NCBI GenBank assembly: GCA_029532415.1
Contig: JAQOTA010000053.1
Location: forward strand, 2,480,001-2,544,000
Direction of reading: 5' to 3'
DNA length: 64,000 nt
Source of the DNA: Marasmius tenuissimus
Taxonomy: Eukaryota > Basidiomycota > Agaricomycetes > Agaricales > Marasmiaceae
The first letter of the stretch is position 1. Each line of letters begins with the position of its first letter. Shown here piece by piece: positions 37,628-49,414 of this stretch. The position numbers and the translations under genes were made by a program. The notes beneath the pieces were generated by a model. That model made no database searches, was not told where the DNA came from, and saw only the letters and a list, made by a program, of their open reading frames with translations.

Positions 37628-40600
37628 TTACGATCCTACGTCTCCCACTCTCGTCAAAGCAACGCGCCTCTTCTTCTTTGGAGGTTCCTTCGCCTTGTCG
37701 TTTTCTTCTTGCGTTGGCGTGGCTCCGGCACTGGAACCGGCACCAACGTCCTCCTCACGCTGTCTTTTGAGTGCTTCACTGAGTTGCGGCGTATGCTGCT
37801 CGCCCCCAGAGCTCGCAGATGGCGTGGGAGGTATATCCATGGCATCCGTACGCTGCCTGACGGACGCCGGAGTAGGCGAAGGTGTGATGCTCCTTACGAA
37901 AGTAGGGGTGGAAGCAGGCGGGAGACCGACATTGCTGAAGACTGGAGTCGCCGTCGGGGTTCCTTGCTTCGATGCGCCGGGGTGAAGAGGGGTAGAGGAA
38001 GGTATCGAAGTTGTGATGGGCACGGAATGCTGGTGAGCGATGGATTGAAGCTGTAACGCCTGCTGTTGCTTGTGGTACGCAGGGAAAATCTCGTCAAAGA
38101 CGATGAGCGTGCAATAACCGTCGCGAGACGATAACATGAGGGTCTGACCGTCTGGTGACCTATAGTCGAGGATTAGCCTGGTGTCAATCTGATGACTATA
38201 TCGGTGATAATGAACTTACCATGTAGCATCTGTGAACTCGTCGTAATGAAGTTTTGTAAGTACGCATATCGGTGATGACTGTTGGGTGTCATAAATGACC
38301 ACCGCGTCCATCGTGACGACTGCGAACAACATCCTATATGGCAAGGCGAAAACTGATGATGTTGCCGGTGCGACGTGCTGACTTGGAGGTAGAGTGGTCG
38401 CGTTATGTTGACTTGGTGTTCCCGGCTTGGATGCTACAGGGGTGGGTGGCCTCATGGAGGGCTCGCTTAGTTGACGAGGAGATGGCGAAGCGATGGTGGG
38501 AGTTCCACTCTTCTGAGAAGACGAAGGCAAAACGGTCATTCCCATACCGTTGTTCAAAGACTCTGGAGCGGACGTAGTCCCTGGCAACGGGCTCACAACA
38601 TCCACATCGAGCTGAGTGAGCTCATTGCTCAGATTCGCGGTCTTCATGTGCCTGGGAGTACCGCCCGAACCTGAACCTTCATGAGTAGACGATAGTCCTT
38701 CTCTCAGTTCAACTAGAACTGGACTGAAGCTGACAGCCACGCTCGCTTTCTTATGCCCAGGGAATGTTGCGATTGGGGGTTTCGCAAAGTTTGCCCGTGT
38801 GTAGATGTAGACGCAGGATGAAGATCCCTTTCCAGAGGAGCCTGCCGCGGACTCCTCTCCACGGCCCTTGCGGCCCCTTGCAGGGGTGGGAGGCCCTCCT
38901 TCCTCGGATGGCGTGGGTAGGACTACGACCTCAGGGTCTTCAAATTGCCCCGCGGGGGTCACAAGTAGCGCTCCATCAGGACTGAATGTCAGCCTCCTGA
39001 AGAAATTCGTAAAACTCTCATCTCCATATAAGCCGATATTTCTCCATTGTTCAGTGCTTCCCCTTGAATGAGGAGTGGGATAAGAGTATGAGGATGGGAG
39101 CGCGGTTCGGATAGCGGGGAGGGCAGGCATTGGACTCGGTGAGCGACCATAACGAGAATTGACAGAGTAAGCGGGTGAAGCGGGCCCACCGGCATTTGAA
39201 GCATTGCTGAAAGATGATCGCCTGGATGAAGGTTGCCGTTCCTTATCCACTGGAGTTGGAGGTGGAGGAAGCATGGAATTGGAAGAAGCAGAGGTAGAGG
39301 TTGAGATCGGTGGAACGGACATGAGATTTGATGACAGCATGGTTGCTGGTGGGATGACCGGTGTGCTCGCGACACTCGTTGACGGCGTGAGTGGTGCGGA
39401 TGGCATAGTGAGGGGGACAGGATCTTTGAATTCCTTGTCGTGTGCGCTGTACGCACTCCCAGCGAACAAGGCTGAGCCTGATGCTGATTCTTCAAAAACG
39501 CTCTCAACTTCGCTGGTGGTACTCTCTCGTCGAGTCATGCGAGGCCTGCTACTATCTCGTCCACCTTCAGCATGACTCGCGTTGCTGACAACACTTGATG
39601 TTCGTCCGTGTCGCCGGCTGCGACTTCTGCCCGTGCGACCTTGGGAACCCGTCTGGACATTCATCTGACTATTCTTCCCAACAGCATGGACTTCCAAAGG
39701 CCCATTGTGATTATGTGTGACCCGATGTACGTGCATAGCACGATCGCTTGACTGCGTCGCAATGAATTCATTCAGTGGGTCCCACGACACCCCCTGCACA
39801 AAGTGTGTGTGGTCAGCAATTTCGTGTATGCATTTGCCTAGAGAAAGAGAAGCCGCATGAGTTCACGTGAATGCCAACAATGAATTCCAAAAAGGTCAGG
39901 ACTAACCATCTGCAGCAAGAAAGATTCGAGCCGCGTTGTCGGTGCTGCCAGCGATGATATATTCTCCCGTCGGGCTCCATGCTAAGTCGTATACTTCCAT
40001 AGTGGTACACCTTTGTAGTGTTAGTTACCGTTCGAGATGATTGATGAGAGACTCGCACCTAACCATGATTCTGGGTTTCCAGAACTCTTTTTCGTTAGAT
40101 AGCTCCTCTGCACTCAGCTCGCTTCCGTAAGCTGAGGTTTGTGGGGTAGAAGACGGGGCCCAAACAATGATCATGCCATCTGTACCAGACCGCTTGAGTA
40201 CGTAGAACATACAGAACCAGATAGTCGGAACTAACCGTCTCCAGCAGAAGCGATAGTTTCTCCTGTTTGATAAGAATAGGTATGATAGAACATTCGATGC
40301 GGAGATAGACGACGTACCGTTAGGACTCCATCTTACAACGTTCACGGGGGCAGAATGTTTGCTCAACGTGGCTAGATACTCAATCCGCGGGGGCCTGGGT
40401 GCAGTTTGCGTGGATGAGCTCGCAGCCTCGGTGGTGGTTGGTCGTATGTTGGGATGTACCATCCAGATCTACAGTTGTGCAAGATCCATTGGTCAGAATG
40501 AGAGAAGCAGAGGGTGGCCATTGACACGAGTAACAAAATCAAAATAGCAAATGCTGCTTCCATGTCCATAGAATGAAGGCTTCCTTAAACAGAGACGAAG

Positions 40601-40812
40601 GAGAAAGTACGCACTCGAACATTATTGTCATCTCCACCTGTGGCTAATCTGTAGGACTGGCTTGCCCATTTCTCGATCCATTCCTGCTGGGATATATCTG
40701 AAGAACCTAATCCAGGTGGTCGTGCTTTCTTGAATACGGGAACGGGCTGGAAGTCGCAGGACGATATAGCCTTGGAATCGTGCCATCGAATTTCGAGAGT
40801 CCTGAATCGCAT
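37628..40812 (-). CDS. CAC2: Chromatin assembly factor 1 subunit B (Cac2/p60), WD40
   Basis: WD40 subunit of CAF-1, the histone H3-H4 chaperone at replication forks. Start ATG 40812 (MRFRTLEIRWHDSKAISSCD). Blades read 'YRLATGGDDNNVR', 'IEYLATLSKHSAPVNVVRWS', 'DGMIIVWAPSS', 'CTTMEVYDLAWSPTGEYIIA', 'AARIFLAADG', 'GVSWDPLNEFIATQSSDRAM', 'ESFTNFFRRLTFSPDGALLV', 'PVVELP'-like 'EVVVLPTPSEEGG', 'FPGHKKASVAVSFSPVLVEL', 'RMLFAVVTMDAVVIYDTQQS', 'LHYDEFTDATW' and 'LMLSSRDGYCTLIVFDE'. This order, with initial 'IRWHDSKAISS', is typical of CAF-1 p60 and separates it from HIRA. Long Ser-rich inserts sit between blades (39060-39690 and 38400-38690). The C-terminus is basic, 'AKEPPKKKRRVALTR', a probable nuclear signal. 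Stop 37628-37630. Confidence 0.9.
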
Positions 40813-41359
40813 TTTGGATGAATCGCAAAGTTGAATGTGGATTGGATGCGCGTTTGTAAGAGAGGTCTGGTTGGAGCGGGAAACTGAACAAGAACTAAAA
40901 CTCGATAATGAGACTCTTTTATCGAGTAAAAACAAAGCTTCTCACCGAGGTATCCTTCTCAAAGATGATTACACGAGAAACGGACGCGTATGAGGTCGTT
41001 AAGAATGTTGTCGCCTGTAGGCACGACTGCCGTGTTTGAGGTTACAGAGAGGGCAGACTTTGGAATTTGGATTGCAAAGGGTAGTAATTGAGACCAAACG
41101 GCTGCAAAATCAATCGAGAGCCACAATTCCCCTCAAGGGAACAGGGATGCAGGGGAAAAGATGGTGGTTGAAACAGTTGAAGGCAACTTAACGGCCAAGT
41201 CCAGTCTCACGGTACTGTCACTGTCTAATTTACCTTGTTGACTTAATTGCCGCCCGCCTGGCGCCCGTAGTACACACAATGAAATGAACAGCTCATTGTC
41301 AGGGGAATTTTCCTCAATTACAATACTCTACAGGGCAGGCAGAAAATAAAGGTGTAAGG
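40813..41359. other. Intergenic, CAC2 promoter side / NUP57 3' end
   Basis: 547 bp between two minus-strand genes. One ACGCGT (MCB core) lies at 40984-40989, about 172 bp upstream of the CAC2 start. No gene seen. Confidence 0.4.
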
Positions 41360-43465
41360 TCATGTAGAGTGACTTTCGCCCCCCATGATTATTGCCAGAT
41401 CCTTCAGGTCTTTCTGCAAGATCTTCGTCAGGTGAGCAAGCCCTGCCTGCTGCTCGGCAAGAACCTATGTTTATGACAAAGGAAAGCAAGGGTCAACATT
41501 CGGTGTCAGGCAAGATCTATGTAAGATTACCTGTGCAATTCGGGCCAGTCCCTCCTCATCCACGACCTTCCATTCTCCACTTCCACCAGTCATGGCATTG
41601 AGGCCCTCTTCGCGAGCCTTCAAAGCACCTATGACAGCCCACAGTTCTCCGAGCTTACTCTTGAGTCTGCCGCCCTTCCTCGCAGAATTCTCAACACTAG
41701 AGGAGCGCGATACTCCGACCTCCGACGCTACTTCTTCCAGCTGAGACTTCAGTTCCTCCTCCGCCTCACCGATCGCAGAGCTTCTGACGCTCGGGATCAG
41801 CAGGTGAAGATGAGTCACAAGTTTCAAAAGTCTGTGCAACAGCTGGGTCTGTAGTGCCGAATACCGCTGCAACCGTGGTATCGTGGTGGTGGTATGGTGT
41901 GTAGTTAGCGTACGCAGGCGACCTTGTAGCTCGATCAACTTTTCTCTATGACCGGTTGACTGCTGGGTTTGTGCGTCAACACGACCACGGAGATCGTCGT
42001 ATCCGAGTGCCAGGACCGGGACGAGACTAAACTGACACTGAGTACAGGTTAATAAAGATACTGTGTGGCAAACTCACCAGCTTGGGTCTGGGTTTTCTCG
42101 GACTGCCTTCTGCCAGAGGTCCTCCTTGACTGCAGTGGGAGGACGCGTATACAGGTTGACTTGCGCTGGGTCAACCAGGTTATAGAAATAATGCTATGTC
42201 AAAAAAAAAATGCGATTAGATATGTTGGAGAAATATCGTTCTAGATGGTACTGCACCTGGAAACGGCAAGTTGCAGGATTTGTAGCATTCCATGCCCCGA
42301 CGATTCCCTCAATCTTTTCCTGAAGACGTGCAAATTGGAGCTGGGCGTCCTGTCCCTGATTTTGAGCACCGAGTGTGCTTGTGCCCAGCGTACTGATTCC
42401 CAGTGAGCTGCCCCCTAGTGTGCTTCCAGAAGGTTTACTCCCCAGTGCGCTGACACCGAGAGTACTGTTTCCGAGAGTACTGTTGCCAAGGGTGGTTCCA
42501 AGGCTACCTGTTTTAGTTATATGAGCAACAAATTACTGATGAGAGGAAGCAAAGCTAACCGGTATTATTATTCGAGGTGCTTCCAAACAGTGAACCACCT
42601 CCGCCCGTATTCGTGCTTCCAAACAGCGAGCCCGGTGCTGTTGCACCGCCAGTGGTACTCGAACCACCAAATAGAGATCCTGTCCCCGTCCCAGCATTCG
42701 CGGTACTGTTGGTGTTCCCACCAAAGAGAGGATTCGTCATTGTCGACGCCCCAAACAGACCGGGTTTCGGCTGGTTCGCATTTTGTTGCTGTTGTTGCTG
42801 TTGACCTGCTGCTGGAGGCGTTGAAAAGAAGCTACTATTACCCGCTGTATTTGCTGGTTGTTGGGTTGTGTTCCCGAAAAGGGAAATTCCAGTAGCAGGA
42901 GCTAATGATAGGTTTGACGAAGCCTGAAATCTTGAAATCTCGAGCGACACACCTGAGGTACTTCCAAACAAACCTCCGCCAGCATTTGTCGCTGGCTGTT
43001 GAGTCGAACCACCGAAAAGCGAGTTTCCCGGTGCAGGCGTCGTACCTCAAGGAACAAGAAAGGTCAGGACGGAATTCTCCCAAGACAAGCATTCATTCGC
43101 GCACCTGTCGTACTAGCACCAAATAGCCCCCCACCCGTCGTTGGCGTTGCTGTGCCCGCTGGTTTTGCACCAAAAAGCCCTCCACCCCCTTGAGTATTTC
43201 CGAACAATGACCCCGTCCCAGCACCACTCGCGCTCGTGTTAGCACCAGTGTTCCCAAACAACGAGTTGCCTGCTTGCGGTTGCTGCTGCTGCTGTTGCGG
43301 CTGCGTATTGGCGCTGCCAAAGAGAGACGTTGTCTGACCCGTTTGCGCGTTGTTGTTACCGAAAATGTTGCCTCCAGTGGCAGGGGCGTTACCAGCATTG
43401 GACGAGCCGAAGAGGCTAGTGCCTGTTGCTGGTGCGCTGTTTGCTGGTGTCCCGAAAATCGACAT
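41360..43465 (-). CDS. NUP57: FG nucleoporin Nup57/Nup54
   Basis: Central-channel nucleoporin of the Nup62 complex. Start ATG 43465 (MSIFGTPANSAPATGTSLFG). The N-terminal half is a Gln/Asn/Gly/Thr-rich FG domain with many 'SLFG' and 'GLFG' units over several exons. A run of STLG/NSTLG units (about 42360-42500) follows. The structured half begins 'LQFARLQEKIEGIVGAWNAT', then 'CRFQHYFYNLVDPAQVNLYT' (diagnostic for Nup54/Nup57), 'KEDLWQKAVRENPDPS', 'VPVLALGYDDLRGRVDAQ', and coiled coils ('LIELQGRLRTLTTHHT', 'EAEEELKSQLEEVASEVG', 'LAEQQAGLAHLTKILQKDL'). Stop TGA 41360-41362 after a last short exon. Introns are also placed within the FG domain. Confidence 0.92.
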
Positions 43466-44049
43466 TATGTATGATTGAGGTCGTGAAGCGAATCGTTTGG
43501 GCCGTCAGACGCGATGTTGAACTGTATTTGGAGATGATCTTCTTTGACCAGACCTAATAAGCTTATACCTGCGTATGAAGAGGGCTGACCACCAGCTTCA
43601 CTCTCTCCTTACAGACTGTAAAGAGCGAGGATCGACAGAGGCTGTCTGGAGCGTGTTGGTGGTCGTCTGTGGATGAATACAAAATGAAGCGCGTTACGTG
43701 ACGGCGCGTGTTCCTTTTGCTATCACGGCCAGTGGTCATCTCAAAACTCAAGCCTACCGAACAAACAAATATTCTGTAGTTGGGTGAGATAAGGGTTCAG
43801 TTACCAGATCACATCGAGATCCAACTTCATGCGCTGGAAAGAGCAAGGGGTGCGACAAGTCTTGCAACTCAAACTTCACTAGATCACCAATCGTTCACGG
43901 TATCAGACGTGGACGCTGGATGTAGCCTCGAGAGGTTCACTCTGTAACTTCAATGTGGCAAGCATGTGTGTGGTAATCATGGCATGGCATCATACAGTGG
44001 TACTTTTAGGGAAGGGTAGGAAATGCATAACACCAGTACAAAAGTACAC
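43466..44049. other. Intergenic, NUP57 promoter side / eL27 3' end
   Basis: 584 bp. No gene or motif supported. Confidence 0.4.
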
Positions 44050-44693
44050 TCAGAACTATAAAGTTCGAAGAGAATTGAGCGAAAGATCGAGAACGAGGAT
44101 ACGTGATAACTTACTCTCAGAGGCTGGAAGAACCAACTGTTCTTGCCAGAGGTGTACCTCTCCTCCAACAACTTCTTGATGTTCTTCTTCGAATCCTCCC
44201 TTTGTGATGGCTCTTTGAATGTGTCGGCAACAACAGCGTTCTTCAAACCCTCCAACTCGAGTTGGTACCGTGTGGGAAACAGATGCGAGTAGTTCACGGT
44301 CTGAGATGAGTTCGTTCAATCGAGCTGCTCCCAGTATTCACCAGTAATAATCACGCACCTTGATGAAGGGCTTGACCTTACTCCTCGTTGCCAACTTCTT
44401 CTGACCCATACGCTTGGTCACTTTCCGGGGGTAGCGTTCGATGCCAGCAACGATAGCGTGGGGGTATGGTCTGTCCTTGGTTCCCTCATCCAACTGCTTG
44501 ATGATGACGACCTTTTTGCCAGCCTGACGGCCCTGGAGAACGATGGCGACCTTGTTTCATACATTTAAGTGGATTGGCTTGGGAAGTAAAAATCGATGCG
44601 TTCTACCTTCCCGGGTTTGTATACTACAAGAGCAAACGATCAGCCTTCTTCAGCGAGTGTTATCGTGCAGCGAGCAAACGTACCTTTGACCAT
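44050..44693 (-). CDS. RPL27: 60S ribosomal protein eL27
   Basis: Large-subunit ribosomal protein. ATG 44693 begins MVK and an intron splits the next codon; exons then give 'VYKPGK', '[20 protein letters not shown]', '[20 protein letters not shown]', '[15 protein letters not shown]', '[20 protein letters not shown]' and '[19 protein letters not shown]'. The final Phe codon and stop (TTC TGA) sit on a tiny last exon after an intron beginning GTAAGT, giving the canonical end LRF. Spliced length is 136 residues, the same as the human protein by my count. Gene structure is typical of fungal ribosomal proteins, with many introns near the start. A further 5' UTR intron is possible just upstream. 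Confidence 0.95.
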
Positions 44694-46033
44694 TTCTTGA
44701 TGTTGACGAGGGCGACGGCCTTGATGCTAATATTATTGGCGTTGTGGGTGTGAACTGGAAATTGAGTATCGGCAAATGCCGAGTGGCTTGTCAGTTGAGA
44801 AAATAAGGTTTTCCACTTATGATTAGATAATCACCTCTGAACTTGTTCTTGATTCTACTCGTCTAAGTACCAGCAATTGGCTTCTCAGTCCTGTTCGTGA
44901 ATCTGTTTATCTCGTCACCCACACTGACAGAAAGGGTGACCCTCTTCTCAAAATGTTGATATCACTGTGTCTTCGAGGAATAACTGCTCATTCCCGAGAT
45001 CCCCTCGTCTCTGTAAGCGCCCGTCAGCTTCTCTTCAGGATTGAAGTTTTGGGTGAGTCTTGGCGCCCTCGCATCTTGCCGCAACTCGTACTTCCAGAGA
45101 ATCCGAGCTGAAGGTACCCTTGATGTAATGGCACCTTTGTTCTGCGAGCCTGGCTATGAATACCTTGTGGACGCCCACAGATTCAATTCAAGAGATTCGA
45201 TAGAAGCCTCTCTGCTCCACGGTGCTCTGGTCTGACGTCGCCAAGCAGTAGTCTACTTTGCCGGTTATACTCCTCCTCGGGCTCACTCTACGGTATCCTG
45301 AGGCATTTTGCCTTCCGTTAACCTTCCGTGTCGGACTCAGTATGCCTGGAACAGCAGTATCGGTGGGTTATCGGACGTCGGGAGAACCTCACGCGCCACC
45401 AGGGCCTTTCTCACTGCAACTCTCACCCAGGAATACGGGACTTATGCTGCATTCATACACCCGTGTGGGGACGGATAATCAAGGGTGGATGACGCCGACG
45501 CATGTACTTTTAGGGGCATGTTGGTATACAACGAATCCATTGCGTAGAGAACTGTTAATTGTATAAACATGAACGCCATATTCCCGAAGATTCACTTCTT
45601 ATCATAGCTCAGGTACTCGCACTAGAGCATCAAGAGCTGTAACGAATTGCTGCCAGACCTCGACCATTTTGCCCGTCAAGATCAAGTCCCTCAGCAATCA
45701 AGAGATGTCCCGGGTGTACAAGCCTGTCAACGTACATCTGTTTCAGCATGGTACAACACTAGACAGCACAAATGTATTTTTAAATTGTTTAACCCTGTAC
45801 CAAGCCACAAGCCTCATCGCAACTCTCAGAAATCGTACCGAGCAAACGTCCATAGTACTCTCCTCCGCTCGAGTCGCTCCAAGTCAGTGTCCCACAAAAT
45901 TAAATACTCAAGAACGGTGGAGATACAAGCGAGCGACGGTTGCACAATACATGCCAAGAAGTAAAGATAGTAGTCCGAATCGTATAATCCAAGCGGTGCG
46001 TGCCGGAATGGCAGGAAAATGATCCAAAAGATC
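44694..46033. other. Intergenic, eL27 promoter / hydrophobin 3' end
   Basis: 1,340 bp without a supported gene. Open frames at 45258-45566 and 45669-46022 carry no recognisable domain. The proximal part holds the eL27 promoter, with a CCAAT ('ccaataatatta') on the minus strand near 44730. Confidence 0.4.
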
Positions 46034-46715
46034 TTAGAGCGAAACTATGAAACATGCGGGAGTAACAATCAGCAAACTCCGAAGGAAAAATAGAACGACC
46101 TCAAAAACAGATCAACTTACTCGGGACGCAGCCAATGGAGATGAGTCCTCCGTGGGAGTTATCACTGCAACAGACGGGGTTGGCTGAGCTGTTGGTAAAG
46201 ATCAGAATCAGTACGGTATTTAGAACGCGGCGATGAGTGAGACCAACCAGCCGCCGTTGCCGCCGCCAATCACGGTGATGGGAGAGCAAGTGAGCCCAAT
46301 CAAGACGTTCAAGTCCTGGACGACGATGCCCAAAAGTCCCAAGATCGAGGCGATGGATGCGTCCTTGGCATGACCGGTGGATTGGCAGCACTATGAGAGC
46401 AGGAGATTGAGATACACGTCAACGGAAGAAGCGGAGATGAGACTGACCTGGATGGGGCCAGTGTTGCACTGTCCGCCGCCGGGATTGCCAGAGGGTTGGC
46501 CTCTCTTCGCGGCTATGACCGGAGTTGAGCGGCTTGAGGCATGCTTGAGCAACGTGTAATGACATACCTTCAGTTCCAGAGGACCTTCGCATCACTGGTG
46601 GGAGAGGCGGAAGACCACGAGCGAGACGGGCCGCGTTGGTGTCTGCACCAGGAGCTGCAGAAACGGTCGCGGCGACGGTGGCGACAGCTGCAACGAAGAA
46701 AGTAGAGATTTTCAT
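46034..46715 (-). CDS. Class I hydrophobin
   Basis: Small secreted amphipathic protein that coats hyphae and fruit bodies. ATG 46715 starts a signal peptide, MKISTFFVAAVATVAATVSA, then a Pro/Arg-rich spacer with a possible KEX2-like site ('MRRSS'). After introns the mature domain has eight Cys: 'CNTGPIQCCQS', 'GLTCSPITV', 'GGCSANPVCC' and 'GGLISIGCVPISL'. Spacings are C-x6-CC-x32-C-x12-C-x5-CC-x12-C, which fits class I. The last codons come from an intron-separated exon ending TAA at 46034-46036; without that intron the end would be CVPSKLICF. Four introns in total. Expression is probably developmental, as for the family. Confidence 0.93.
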
Positions 46716-47855
46716 GCTGAATATATGGCAGCCGCAAGGACACGAGGGTGAAGTGAGAAGCCTCAACTTTTTTCTTATCACTTGGGATGATTTTATAGTC
46801 TGACACCATCGCGTAAAGCCGAGCCTGGCGAAAAAGAACCCGAAAACATAAAATTAAAGTCACATACGTGCATAGATCTTTGATGCGATCCAATTTCCGA
46901 GAAGTTTTCAGTGTCAAACAATGCCGGCACTACTCAACTTATCTTCATCCCGTTGACATGAGGATTATTCGCTCAGTATCTTTGGCGAGGGATGATGAAA
47001 CCTCCTATCATAATCGAGCGGAAGTTGCAGATATCCTTTCCCAAAGCGTTATGTAAGCGTTGCGGGAAGTGCTTCGCTGGCACGGACCGCCCGTGCACCG
47101 TCTCGGAAGGCAATTCCCCTGAGACCTTGCCTCGAGTGATGTTCGGTGAGAAAAGCCCTGAGTTCATTTACCAAAACGGTGTTACAAAGGTGATAGTTCG
47201 AACACCTGGCTGGCCAGAGGGTACAGACACGGTCTAGCCTCAGCGAATTCCCACCGCTGAGTGTAATCCTACGTAACAGATTCTTTTGAGCAGGAGTTTC
47301 CCTGAATTTCCAGTGCGACTGAACGTGTAGTGGCGTCTCACAGAGACGAACCGAAATTTGCGGGCTGACCCACATCTCAATCTGAATCAGCTTCAGCCTT
47401 CAAGTTCTCAGCTTGGTTCTCAGACTAACTTTAGGAAAAAAGGTACCCGCCTTCAACGCCTGAACTGGCGCTCCACTTGGAAGGGCAGAGTCATCATCAC
47501 TGCCTCAGGTTCCTGAACTCGAGCATCGATTCTCAATTTTCTGATACACGCGGTTCTAGTAGGTGACATCGTAATTTGTGGCTTGACGGTGGGACGGTAC
47601 TTGTTCAACGGGTGCCTTGTAGAGAGCGTGTAGTTCATAGAGGTGTCATTGCTGACAGCATTGCGCCAAATTGCAGAGTTATGGTGTTTGAAAGGGAATT
47701 GAAAGGATGGCGGACCCGGACAGCGCTGGGAGGGAGATAATAACAAGGAGAAGCTTCAGCGCGCAGTTTGTAAGCAAGCTGAATCGAAGTGTGGGAAGTT
47801 CGGTTTGTGCTGAGTCATAGCCATCAACGAACTTTGCCCGTGAACAGCGACGAAG
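46716..47855. other. Divergent intergenic region hydrophobin / RPB9
   Basis: 1,140 bp. Holds both promoters. Two open frames deserve a note but are not supported: plus 46992-47237 (81 residues with 'CKRCGKCFAG', a zinc-ribbon-like cluster) and minus 47453-47640 (about 62 residues, 'MNYTLSTRHPLNKYRPTVKP'). Confidence 0.4.
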
Positions 47856-48455
47856 ATGGTCGGTGCAGTCCGCAATCATCTCATTCCAATGCCTATGACC
47901 CTATTTTCTTTTCTTTATCAGGCTTCTTTGCAATTCTGCTCTGAGTGCAACAATCTCCTTTACCCAAAAGCCGATCCCCAACGGCGCATTATGGTGTTTG
48001 CATGTCGGATATGCAACTACGACGAGATTGGTGAAAACAAATGCGTATACAGGAACGATTTGCTGACGGTCACCAAGTAACGTACCCTCTCTTCGATTTC
48101 TGAGAGTCATTTTGACGGGTATTGAAGAGAGCAAGTGGGAGTAACAAATGATTTGGGCTCAGATCCTACACTGGTGCGCGTGCTGTGCATCTCCCGCAAA
48201 CCATTTTCTTATCACTCCAGACATTTTGAAGGCCCATTCGAATATACCGTGTCCGCAATGTGGTCACGAAGAGTGCGTCCAGCTTTCGAACCATTGCACC
48301 CAATGCGAATATTCACCCCTTCTAGTTCCGTCTTCTACCAAGATCAGTCAAAACGAAAGGAAACCCGCATGATTCTTTTCTTCGTATGCACGAAATGTAA
48401 CCATGCATTTACCGATCCGACATTACCAACCGATGCCAGGCCTGAAACCGATTGA
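47856..48455 (+). CDS. RPB9: RNA polymerase II subunit RPB9
   Basis: Small two-zinc-ribbon subunit of RNA polymerase II, involved in start-site choice and proofreading. The first zinc ribbon is 'FCSECNNLLYPKADPQRR' then 'FACRICNYDE' (CxxC...CxxC). Introns join it to 'KEQVGVTNDLGSDPTL' and 'AHSNIPCPQCGHED', then 'SVFYQDQSKRKETRMILFFV' with 'CTKCNHAF' completing the second ribbon. The donor GTGCGT near 48270 and an acceptor before 'tccgtcttc' restore the frame. The tail 'TDPTLPTDARPETD' is slightly longer than in yeast. ATG 47856 is the likely start, either reading straight through or splicing directly after ATG to give MASLQFC. Confidence 0.93.
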
Positions 48456-49414
48456 CATCACTAGAGTGTTCAGGATTCACTAGTCTATACGTCGTCGGTA
48501 CATCGTTTTTCTCCGTTCGTATTTATATGTTCTAATTTAAGTCCTTCGTTGCTCACAAATTTGGCCACTTGGCAGATTACTCTGCTCATATGAAGTCTCC
48601 ATCTCCTCGTTAGCAAGTCTTCTGTCACAAAAACCAACACGAAATCGGATTCGATTTTATCGGAGTGTCAACGTTCCCGGACGTTCGTGGGTGTCGTGCC
48701 CAAGGGAGCTAGCTACTGTAGTGGCGACTATTATAAGGCGGCTATTTTAAGGCGAGCACACCCTTCCCGAAGTAATGCATACGTCGTTGGTCAACTCGTC
48801 GAATGTTCCTGACGCTTTGTGGCATGAAAGGCATTCGACTCATTGAAGCCTATCATCGTCATGAAGTACGCAAACAAATATATCAATTCTTCGCACTCTC
48901 ATAGCTGCAGGGCAGCTGAAATGTCGACAAGTGTGATTGTAAACGTGGAGGACACATGTAGAGAGCGCAGCCCCGACAAGTCGATGGAGCTTGTCGATGC
49001 ACGTTTCTCGGGTCAACACATTCTGGCCTCCCTGCCTCGTCCTATAAATTCATATCGATGATTGTTCGAAACTTCTGCTTGTCTGAGATTGAGCTGTCTC
49101 ATTATATATCTGCTTCGTGGAGGGAACGTGGACCAGTCTGACACTATACAGCGAACAAATTCCGTGGGGCGACTGGTTTTCGAGGAGATGGTGAACCAAG
49201 AACTGGTTGCTGATTATCCATATAAGGTATATCCGATCCTGCCCGCCAGGGTCCGTTTTCCGTGCGGCCCGACGATAGTCGGACTCAGCCTTGCATCGCT
49301 TTACTTATTGGGCTCTTTGTCACCACCCGCAGCCACTGTGGGTAAGGCTTATGGCCGACCCTCGACCTTGACCGAGGACATACTCTGTTGCTCATCTCTT
49401 GGACCACAACCGTC
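48456..49414. other. Intergenic, hydrolase promoter
   Basis: 959 bp without a supported gene. A small imperfect direct repeat of about 14 nt ('ggcgactattataa', 'ggcggctattttaa') lies near 48723-48750. Confidence 0.4.

Noticed and set aside
40984..40989. Single ACGCGT upstream of CAC2 as a cell-cycle box
   Set aside because: Plausible for a replication gene, but single ACGCGT occurs about 20 times in the window, close to chance, so it is not claimed alone.
44050..44110. Read-through end of eL27 (LRV followed by a long extension)
   Set aside because: A GTAAGT donor and an acceptor restore the universal LRF end and the 136-residue length.
46992..47237. 81-residue frame with 'CKRCGKC' as a zinc-ribbon gene
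   Set aside because: Only one Cys cluster, no matching second pair and no splice or promoter support.
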